Source: JBBIOI01 sp037443425
GTDB taxonomy: Bacteria > Desulfobacterota > BSN033 > UBA1163
Direction: 5' to 3'
NCBI GenBank assembly: GCA_037443425.1
Contig: JBBIOI010000009.1
Span: forward strand, 1 to 47,576
Length of the DNA stretch: 47,576 nt
Shown here: positions 41,387-47,576 of the stretch, piece after piece
Numbering within the stretch: position 1 is the first letter of the stretch
Layout of the letters: each line of letters starts with the position of its first letter
The notes under the pieces: generated by a model
Told to the model about the DNA's origin: nothing
Seen by the model: the letters and a program-made list of their open reading frames with translations, nothing else
The model's database searches: none
Program-made: the position numbers and the translations under genes

Positions 41387-42077
41387 AGATTTAAAGGTTC
41401 ATTATGGAAAGCTCGAAGCGGTTAAGGGAATATCATTAGAGGTTTTCAGAGATGAGATCGTTACTATCCTTGGAGCAAATGGGGCTGGCAAGAGTACAGT
41501 GTTGAAGGCAATATCTGGATTTAAACAGATAACCTCAGGCGAGATCTGGTTTTTAGGCAAGAGAATTGATAGGGAATCTGTAGCCAATATAGTAAAATCG
41601 GGTATATGTTATATACTGGAAGGGCAAAGGGTCTTTAGAGATATGAATGTGGAATCCAATCTTATACTTGGGGCATATTTGCGTAATGATAAAGAAGGTA
41701 TAAGGAAAGATTTGGAAAGGATTTATATTTACTTTCCCGTACTAAAACAGAGAAGGAAACAGAAGGCTGGTAGCTTAAGTGGTGGTGAGCAACAGATGTT
41801 GGTAATAAGTAGGGCATTGATGTCCAGACCAAAGTTACTCTTGATGGATGAACCTTCAAATGGATTGAGTCCTTTCATGGTAGATGAGGTTGCTTCTATT
41901 ATAAAAGAAATTCATAAAGATGGGATCGATATTATAATTGTTGAACAGAATGCACTGTTAGCACTTAATTTAGCTAAAAGGGGTTATGTAATGGAGGTTG
42001 GTAAGATTGTATTAGAAGGTTCTCGGGAAGAGTTATTAAAAGACGAGAAGATCAAAAAGGCTTATTTAGGTGTATGA
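41370..42077 (+). CDS. livF: Branched-chain-type ABC transporter ATPase LivF
   Basis: 235 residues, the shorter Liv ATPase. Walker A GANGAGKSTVLKAI, YILEGQRVFRDMNVESNL after the Q-loop, signature LSGGEQQMLVISRAL, Walker B LLLMDEPSNGLSP, and IIIVEQNALLAL. Starts inside livG. A 139-base AT-rich gap to the next gene shows no clear element. Confidence 0.92.
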   Translation: MLLCVKDLKVHYGKLEAVKGISLEVFRDEIVTILGANGAGKSTVLKAISGFKQITSGEIWFLGKRIDRESVANIVKSGICYILEGQRVFRDMNVESNLILGAYLRNDKEGIRKDLERIYIYFPVLKQRRKQKAGSLSGGEQQMLVISRALMSRPKLLLMDEPSNGLSPFMVDEVASIIKEIHKDGIDIIIVEQNALLALNLAKRGYVMEVGKIVLEGSREELLKDEKIKKAYLGV

Positions 42078-42216
42078 ATAGGGATAAAAAATTTGGCTGT
42101 TCAATAACTAAGAGTTTTTATTATTATGCGAAGTGAGAGTGACAAAGCTAAAGATTGATTTAGCTTATTTTCAGGGTTTTGTAAGTTGTTGAAAAAAAAA
42201 TTGAAAGGAGGGAAAA

Positions 42217-42636
42217 ATGTCAGAAACCAGCTTAAATCCAAAGATGAGTGTAGATCACAAAAAATGTAGTGGCTGTAGAATGTGTGAACAAGTGTGTGTA
42301 TTTTTCCATGAGGGGGAATTTAATCCAAGGAGGGCAAGGATAAAAATATTGAGAAGAGAAAGAGAAGGAATTTATGCACCCCTGATTTGTAATCAATGCA
42401 GGAAGTGTATTCCAGTCTGTCCAGTTGAGGCCCTATCGTGGGATGAAAAATTAGGTGTTGTAAGAGTTGATGCCGAAAGATGTACTGGCTGTGGTCTTTG
42501 CATTGAGAGTTGTGATGAGGCAGCAATCTTTATGGATCCAATTTCAGGTACAGTAAAAATCTGTGATCTATGCAATGGCGATCCAAAGTGCGTGCAGTGG
42601 TGTTCAGAGGGAGTACTTCGATACGGGTCTGCTTAA
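42217..42636 (+). CDS. Ferredoxin-like subunit with four [4Fe-4S] motifs (AorA-like)
   Basis: 139 residues with 16 cysteines in four groups: Cys17/20/23/27, 58/61/64/68, 89/92/95/99 and 116/119/124/128, the last with a wider spacing (CDLCNGDPKCVQWC). This is the DmsB/HycB/AorA type of electron-transfer subunit, predicted to wire electrons from the AOR-family subunit encoded 36 bases downstream. AorA of the Aromatoleum aldehyde oxidoreductase has the same role; no FAD subunit (AorC-like) is present here. Strong AAAGGAGG before the ATG. Confidence 0.88.
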   Translation: MSETSLNPKMSVDHKKCSGCRMCEQVCVFFHEGEFNPRRARIKILRREREGIYAPLICNQCRKCIPVCPVEALSWDEKLGVVRVDAERCTGCGLCIESCDEAAIFMDPISGTVKICDLCNGDPKCVQWCSEGVLRYGSA

Positions 42637-42672
42637 ATTAAGATTAAAACCATTTTATGAGGAGGTGTTAAG

Positions 42673-44571
42673 ATGACGCAATGGTTTGGATGGGTGGGAA
42701 GAATTTTAAGGGTTGATCTTTCTTCAGGGAAGATAACCAAAGAACCTTTAAAAGAGGAATTGGCATATAATTTTATTGGTGGAAGAGGGGTTAATTCAAA
42801 AATACTCTATGATGAAACAGGACCAGAAACCAATCCACTCGGACCTGATAATCGTCTTATCATAGGGACAGGTCCAACATCCGGAACATTAGGGCTTGGT
42901 GGTGGACGTTTCACAGTAACTGCAAAATCTCCTCTCACTGGGATTCTTGGTGATGCAAGTGGAGGTGGTGCATTCGGGTCAGAGGTAAAATTTGCTGGCT
43001 ATGATCACATTATCATTCAGGGTTGCTCAGAGAAACCTGTTTATTTGTGGATAAAAGATGATGAAGTAGTTATAAGAGATGCCTCCCATCTTTGGGGTAA
43101 GACAACCTGGGAGACTGTAGATCTAATAAGACAGGAACTTGGAGATGAAGATATAAAGATACTTTCTATAGGTCAGGCTGGCGAAAACTTAGTAAAATAT
43201 GCATGTCCTATCACAAATGATGAAAGGGCACCTGCAGAAACAGGTATGGGTGCTGTAATGGGTTCAAAGAAACTTAAAGCAGTCGCAGTGAGGGGATCAA
43301 AATCAGTAAAAGTGGCAAAGCCTGAACAATATATTGAAATAATAAGAAAGTGGTACGAAGACATTCCAAAACAACATTTAACCCCTCTTCACAAGAGCAT
43401 TGGGGTTACCTATCTTATCAAATTATTCAATCAGGTATATAACTTAGGGATTAAGAATTCCCAGGAACTTCATAGACCTGAAGAAGAGATAAGCCATTTC
43501 TATGGAGAAAATTTTGTTCCTAAATATATGACAAGACATGTTGCATGTTTTTCCTGTCCTCATACCTCTCAAAAATTTGTGGTGATTCATGATGGTCCTT
43601 ATGCTGGAGAGAAGGGGATGAGGCCTGAATATGGCCCTTTGGCTTCTATGTGTACTCAGCTTGGGGTATTTGATTTTCCTTTCGGGCTTAAGATTGTTAA
43701 TATGTGCAATCAATATGGGATAGATGCCCAGGAATTAGGTCCTACAATGGCAATGGCATTCGAGTGTTATCAGAGGGGAATCCTTACAACAAAGGATACT
43801 GATGGACTTAAGCTTGAGTGGGGGAATAAGAAGGTGATTATGGAGCTTGTAAGGAAGGTAGTATTTCGTGAGGGGTTTGGTAATATTTTGGCTGAAGGTT
43901 GTAGAAATGCTGCAAAGATAATTGGTCGTGGGGCAGATAAATATGCTTATCACATCAAAGGCAAATCCCATCCTGATAGATTAACTGCCTATATTCCTGC
44001 GGTTTTGGGATTTGCAGTTGCAACTCGAGGATGGGATCACTTAAGGGGTACAGTCTTTCCTCATGTAACGCCTTCACTTGGACCCCCAAAATTCTGGGAT
44101 TATGACCCAAAGTATGCGAAAGTTGTTACAGATAGAGAGCACATTGATACAGCGGCCGACTCTCTTGAGATATGCAAGTGGTTAACTGAATTTGAATTGA
44201 TGGAAGAGGGCCTTGGGGGAGTTGCACGAATGGCTCAGGTTTTATCTGCCATTACAGGGGTGGAATTCAGTGAAGAGAGACTTCATATCGCTTGTGATAG
44301 GATATACAATATAGAAAGGGCTTATCTTGCTAAACACGGGATTACTCGTGATGATGATGTCCCTCCAAGACATTTTCTCGAAACACCAATTCCTGACGGA
44401 CCATCAAAAGGAAAGACGATCGATCGAGAGAAGTTTGAGGCCCTTAAAGATGCATTTTATGAATTGAGAGGATCTGATATAAAGACAGGGACTCCTAAGA
44501 GGGAAACTCTTGAGAAACTGGGGCTTAAATATGTAGCAGATGATTTAGAAAGGATGGGATTGTATAAGTAA
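42673..44571 (+). CDS. AOR-family tungsten/molybdenum oxidoreductase with altered Fe-S motif
   Basis: 632 residues, normal for aldehyde:ferredoxin oxidoreductases. N-domain GGRGVNSKILYDETGPETNPLGPDN and GGGRFTVTAKSPLTG bind the bis-pterin cofactor; GEKGMRPEYGP carries the conserved Glu near 319; ATRGWDHLRG and DSLEICKW (Cys501, fourth cluster ligand) follow. The cluster motif normally C-xx-C-xxx-C is Cys292-FS-Cys295-PHT-Ser299, so the third ligand is Ser (or the cluster is bound otherwise). The usual DPRG box is replaced by TAYIPAVLG. Oxidation of an aldehyde to an acid, or a BamB-like reduction, are both possible. GGAGGTG precedes the ATG. Confidence 0.88.
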   Translation: MTQWFGWVGRILRVDLSSGKITKEPLKEELAYNFIGGRGVNSKILYDETGPETNPLGPDNRLIIGTGPTSGTLGLGGGRFTVTAKSPLTGILGDASGGGAFGSEVKFAGYDHIIIQGCSEKPVYLWIKDDEVVIRDASHLWGKTTWETVDLIRQELGDEDIKILSIGQAGENLVKYACPITNDERAPAETGMGAVMGSKKLKAVAVRGSKSVKVAKPEQYIEIIRKWYEDIPKQHLTPLHKSIGVTYLIKLFNQVYNLGIKNSQELHRPEEEISHFYGENFVPKYMTRHVACFSCPHTSQKFVVIHDGPYAGEKGMRPEYGPLASMCTQLGVFDFPFGLKIVNMCNQYGIDAQELGPTMAMAFECYQRGILTTKDTDGLKLEWGNKKVIMELVRKVVFREGFGNILAEGCRNAAKIIGRGADKYAYHIKGKSHPDRLTAYIPAVLGFAVATRGWDHLRGTVFPHVTPSLGPPKFWDYDPKYAKVVTDREHIDTAADSLEICKWLTEFELMEEGLGGVARMAQVLSAITGVEFSEERLHIACDRIYNIERAYLAKHGITRDDDVPPRHFLETPIPDGPSKGKTIDREKFEALKDAFYELRGSDIKTGTPKRETLEKLGLKYVADDLERMGLYK

Positions 44572-44576
44572 AAGAA

Positions 44577-44602
44577 GAGATCCCTCAATATCGAGGGATC
44601 TC
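44577..44602 (+). promoter_or_regulatory. Intercistronic hairpin after the AOR gene
   Basis: GAGATCCCTC (44577-44586) pairs perfectly with GAGGGATCTC (44593-44602) around AATATC. No U-run follows, so it is more likely an mRNA-stabilising or processing hairpin than a terminator. It sits six bases past the AOR stop, 92 before the binding-protein gene. Confidence 0.6.
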
Positions 44603-44694
44603 CATGTTATTCATAATGTCCTTATGGATCTTTGATTTTCAAGGATTCGTGAGTATTTAAAAAAGCTCAAAAATAGAAGGGGGGGACAAAAGAG

Positions 44695-45915
44695 ATGATT
44701 ACAAGAATGATTTCAATATTGATAATAATTTTAATTAGTTTTGTATTTTTCGGGTCTGAATTACCACAGAAGGCTTATGCATCGAGAACCTTTGACATTG
44801 GAATTGCAACGCCATTAACTGGTCCAGCAGCTCATCTTGGAACAATGATAAAGAATGGTATACTTATGGCTATCGAAGAGAAGAATAACAAGGGTGGCAT
44901 AAGGATAGGAGGAGAGAGATATCTAATTAATCCAATCATTCGGGACACAAAAAAGGATGCTGCCGTTGGTAAGGCAGTTGCTGAAGAGCTGATATATGGG
45001 AAAAAGGTAAAGGTGATTGCTGGCCCTTTTATTGATGATGCAGTTGCAATTCAAGAGGTAACAGAACCTAATAAAGTGATAGGATTTTTTGTTGTCCCTG
45101 CCATACCAGGGATGTGTTCACCAGAAAAGCCTTTTACATTCTTCTGCGGTGGTTTTGCCCTCATGATGATGGTCAATCAGGCTGCCTATATTCCAAAATT
45201 TTATCCAGATGCAAAGACTGTTCTCACGATGCAACCTGATTTACCAGATTCACCACTCTGGGCAGATTCGGCAAAGACCATGTTTGAATATTATGGTCTT
45301 AAATGGTTAGGTTATGAAAGATTTCCTTTCAATATAACAGATTTTATGCCTGTGATTACAAGGGCTCTAACAAAAAGACCTGACATTATTGACACAAATT
45401 CCACTGGAGGGGCCATGGGTGGGATGTGTGCCCTTCTCATAAAACAGCTACGGCAGGCGGGTTTTAATGGGATTATTTCAGTACCCACTGCCCCTCCGCC
45501 TGGAGTAGTTGAAGAGGTTGTCCCGAAGGAATTTTTAAATAAGGTCTTAAGCAGTGATGTGGATTGGGAAAGCCCGATTGTAAGCAAGGAATATAGGGAT
45601 TTTTGTCGTCTATTTGTAAAGAAGTATAATATGCGACCAACAGATATGCCACCAGAATTCTATAGGGCCTTAAAGCCTTTCTTTGAATTTCTTGATGGAC
45701 AGAATAAAATGGATACGACTGCTTGGATGAGAGGTTTTGAGAAGTATCGATGGAGAGATATTTATGGAAGGGAGGCTACATGGGTGGGAAAACCCATCTA
45801 TGGAATCAATCGCCTTCTTTTTCGTAGTTTCTGGGTTTCAGAATATGTAAATGGAAAGCTTGAGACAAGATGGGAGGCCCCAATTCCAATGGAATTCTTT
45901 GTAGAGAAAAAATAA
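44695..45915 (+). CDS. Liv-type ABC transporter substrate-binding protein (LivK-like)
   Basis: 406 residues. Signal peptide about 1-30 (ISILIIILISFVFFG core, ending KAYA). Type I periplasmic binding fold: DIGIATPLTGPAAHLGTMIKNGILMAIEE, KAVAEELIYGKKVKVIAGPF, and MQPDLPDSPLWADSAKTMFEYYGL. Serves the LivHMGF transporter encoded upstream. The ligand pocket cannot be read from sequence; lack of the Leu/Ile/Val pocket signatures and the CoA/AOR neighbours suggest an organic acid or aromatic ligand. Encoded after a hairpin, which could raise its level over the permeases. Confidence 0.9.
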   Translation: MITRMISILIIILISFVFFGSELPQKAYASRTFDIGIATPLTGPAAHLGTMIKNGILMAIEEKNNKGGIRIGGERYLINPIIRDTKKDAAVGKAVAEELIYGKKVKVIAGPFIDDAVAIQEVTEPNKVIGFFVVPAIPGMCSPEKPFTFFCGGFALMMMVNQAAYIPKFYPDAKTVLTMQPDLPDSPLWADSAKTMFEYYGLKWLGYERFPFNITDFMPVITRALTKRPDIIDTNSTGGAMGGMCALLIKQLRQAGFNGIISVPTAPPPGVVEEVVPKEFLNKVLSSDVDWESPIVSKEYRDFCRLFVKKYNMRPTDMPPEFYRALKPFFEFLDGQNKMDTTAWMRGFEKYRWRDIYGREATWVGKPIYGINRLLFRSFWVSEYVNGKLETRWEAPIPMEFFVEKK

Positions 45916-45930
45916 AAAAAGGAGCTTTTT

Positions 45931-46641
45931 ATGAAGGTCAAAGATAAAGTAACAGTAATTGTTGGTGGTGAAGGTCCATTAGGCAGGGAAGTAAGTAGAA
46001 AATTTTTAGCTGAGGGTGCAAGGTTAATCATAGGTTGGTATTCAAAAGAGGAGTGGGATGAGGCAAATAAATTGATATCTTCATACTCAGATAGATATAT
46101 TGATATGAATATTGATGCAACAAAAGAAGATCAGGTAGAAAGATTGATGAAAACTGCTAAGGATCAATTTGGGTCGATTGATATCCTTCTCCATATGGTT
46201 GGAATGGTTTACATTGGCCCAATGTTATGGGAAACAGAGACATCAGTTCTTGAGAAACTAATTGATACGAATCTAAAAAGTGCCTTCCTTTGTGCCAAAC
46301 ATGCAATTAAGATCATGTTCGAAAAGAAAAGGGGAAGGATTGTTGTGTTTCCAGCCAGGGTAGCAATAGAGCCCCAACCACGGTTTGGGGCTTATGCCTT
46401 ATCAAAGTCGGGCTTGATAACCCTTGTACAAGTTCTTAGAGAGGAGTTGAAAGAGACAAATATTACAGTGAATGCAGTAATGCCAAGCGTCATGGATACA
46501 TTCAGAACAAGGAGAATGCCTGGTGCTGAACCTGATAAATGGGTAAAACCCTCAGAGGTTGCAGAGCTACTGTGCGAAATCTGTTCGGATGAATGCGATG
46601 CACTTAGCGGCTCAATACTTAAGGTATTTGGTAAATTGTAA
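45931..46641 (+). CDS. Short-chain dehydrogenase/reductase lacking the catalytic Ser
   Basis: 236 residues, classical SDR fold. Cofactor loop VGGEGPLGREV (11-21, variant of TGxxxGIG), Asn114 (DTNLKSAF), Tyr155 and Lys159 (GAYALSKS). The catalytic Ser position is Ala142 (IVVFPARVA in place of IVNISS). NAVMPS follows (NPG variant). Loss of Ser would weaken normal carbonyl/alcohol chemistry, so substrate or mechanism may differ. GGAGC before the ATG, 15 bases after the binding protein. Likely handles a hydroxy/keto intermediate. Confidence 0.85.
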   Translation: MKVKDKVTVIVGGEGPLGREVSRKFLAEGARLIIGWYSKEEWDEANKLISSYSDRYIDMNIDATKEDQVERLMKTAKDQFGSIDILLHMVGMVYIGPMLWETETSVLEKLIDTNLKSAFLCAKHAIKIMFEKKRGRIVVFPARVAIEPQPRFGAYALSKSGLITLVQVLREELKETNITVNAVMPSVMDTFRTRRMPGAEPDKWVKPSEVAELLCEICSDECDALSGSILKVFGKL

Positions 46642-46680
46642 GCGTGTAATATTTGGATTAAAAATTTTTGGGGGTTGATG

Positions 46681-47427
46681 ATGCCATCTCATTTATTATA
46701 TGAAAAAAAGGGAAGGATTGTCTATATAACACTAAATCGTCCTGAAAAGATGAATGCTCTTAACACTGCATTAATTTATGAGCTTGAGGAAACATGGAAA
46801 AATTTTAAAGATGATGAAAATGTTTGGGTTGCAATTTTAACAGGTGAAGGAAGGGCCTTTTGTGTTGGTGCAGACTATCAAAGTATAGAAGAGCCTGGAT
46901 TTACAACTACACCGATTGAGAATCCTTCGTATCATAATATATATAAGCCTATAATCTGTGCAATAAATGGCCATGCCCTTGGTCGTGGTTTAGGATTGGC
47001 TTTGGGGTGTGATATAAGAATAGCTGTTGAAGAAGCAGAATTTGGCTGTCCAGAACCAAAATTTGGAACAATTACAAGAGTGGATATCTTCGAACCCTAT
47101 ATCCCCCGCGGAATTGCATTTGAGATGCTACTTACTGGAGAAAGAATTAATGCAAAAAGGGCCTACGAGATTTTCCTTATAAATAAGGTTGTTTCAAGAG
47201 AGAGGCTACTTGAAGAAGCGACAGCCGTTGCAGAAAGACTTTGTGAAAATGCACCTCTTGCTGTAAGAGGAATTAAGGAAATGCTATGTAAAAATAGGAT
47301 GCTTAAACTGAGCGAAATAGATGCCCTCTTTGAATCTTTAAAAGACCAGATTAGAAGAAGTAAAGATTATGAAGAAGGATTGAAATCCTTTGCAGAGAAG
47401 AGAAAGCCTAAATGGGAGGCAAGGTAA
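46681..47427 (+). CDS. Enoyl-CoA hydratase/isomerase-fold protein with one catalytic Glu missing
   Basis: 248 residues from the ATG at 46681, preferred for its spacing to GGGGG; TTG at 46675 and ATG at 46678 also fit. Crotonase fold: TLNRPEKMNALN, oxyanion-hole segments FCVGADY and INGHALGRG. The first catalytic Glu of hydratases (GGGCE) is Gly105 (GRGLGLALGCD), while the second, Glu125 (FGCPEPKFGT), is kept. Single-acid crotonases include isomerases, hydrolases and decarboxylases, so hydration should not be assumed. Last gene of the catabolic cluster. Confidence 0.85.
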   Translation: MPSHLLYEKKGRIVYITLNRPEKMNALNTALIYELEETWKNFKDDENVWVAILTGEGRAFCVGADYQSIEEPGFTTTPIENPSYHNIYKPIICAINGHALGRGLGLALGCDIRIAVEEAEFGCPEPKFGTITRVDIFEPYIPRGIAFEMLLTGERINAKRAYEIFLINKVVSRERLLEEATAVAERLCENAPLAVRGIKEMLCKNRMLKLSEIDALFESLKDQIRRSKDYEEGLKSFAEKRKPKWEAR

Positions 47428-47450
47428 TGTTTTGTATAATTTAAATCAAA

Positions 47451-47576
47451 TTAACCGCCGGCGAGGAGGAGGGCGATAGAAAGCTCATCTCCATCAATTA
47501 CTGGTTGGGATAGGTTTGTTGGATAATGACTTTTGCCATTAATAAGTACATAAACGTAATTGATTAATTTCCCAGA
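47451..47576 (-). CDS. MoaD/ThiS-family sulfur carrier protein (5' end beyond window)
   Basis: The last 41 codons are present on the minus strand, ending in SIALLLAGG-stop, with INGKSHYPTNLSQPVIDGDELSI before it. The C-terminal Gly-Gly is the thiocarboxylate-accepting tail, and DGDE-x-x is the usual beta-grasp lead-in. The start lies outside the window. MoaD-like proteins donate sulfur for tungsto/molybdopterin, fitting the nearby AOR-family gene, which needs that cofactor. It is convergent with the crotonase gene (23-base gap). ThiS is the alternative. Confidence 0.75.
   Translation of the reverse strand, partial: SGKLINYVYVLINGKSHYPTNLSQPVIDGDELSIALLLAGG

Overview
The window is AT-rich DNA (GC roughly 40% by eye) from a Gram-negative, LPS-bearing bacterium. 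Signs of an outer membrane are a porin-like barrel, LptE, an MlaE-MlaF-MlaD lipid transporter and MurJ. The short GNAT-type ArgA, the orders xerC-hslV-hslU-argB-argD-argG and leuS-lptE-holA-rpsT-murJ, and a tungsten-type aldehyde:ferredoxin oxidoreductase cluster fit an anaerobic Desulfobacterota (deltaproteobacterial) lineage. That placement is an inference from gene order and family type; there is no rRNA in the window.

Layout. 1-5.9 kb, mostly minus strand: a porin-like protein cut by the window edge, a 23S-rRNA-intervening-sequence (four-helix bundle) protein inside inverted GTGATAGTGA-type repeats, a secreted CsgG/FG-GAP protein, a DUF559 nuclease between two hairpin-rich repeat elements, and a divergent thiolase. 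6.2-14.5 kb: nadK, recN, short argA, a ThiS-ThiF fusion (convergent), alr and mlaEFD. 14.6-18.5 kb: a WPxF-repeat exported protein, fabH and pmbA. 18.9-25.2 kb: xerC-hslV-hslU and argB-argD-argG (argF and argH absent). 25.3-34 kb: leuS, lptE, an EF-P beta-lysylation module (efp, epmA, convergent epmB), holA, and divergent rpsT and murJ.

34.2-47.4 kb is the accessory highlight: one co-directional cluster led by a TetR regulator with a clear promoter and a GACCGGTC palindromic operator. It continues thiolase, 3-hydroxyacyl-CoA dehydrogenase, LivH, LivM, an M24-fold protein, LivG, LivF, a 4x[4Fe-4S] protein, an AOR-family tungsten/molybdenum oxidoreductase, a LivK-like binding protein, an SDR and an enoyl-CoA hydratase-fold protein. 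A MoaD/ThiS-like protein ending in Gly-Gly lies convergent at the right edge. Together this looks like a substrate-inducible system for importing an organic acid or amide and oxidising it through CoA thioesters. Four of its enzymes (M24, AOR, SDR, crotonase) each lack a textbook active-site or metal-ligand residue, so the chemistry may be unusual.

Intergenic DNA is unusually repeat-rich. There are three families: GTGATAGTGA/TAGTGAATTAG repeats that often begin at stop codons; CCCCTCACCCTGA...CTCTCCCC hairpin elements around the DUF559 gene; and REP-like GTCATTCCGAGCG...GCAATGAC palindromes at about 6.0, 10.3 and 18.7 kb. No tRNA, rRNA or CRISPR array was seen.
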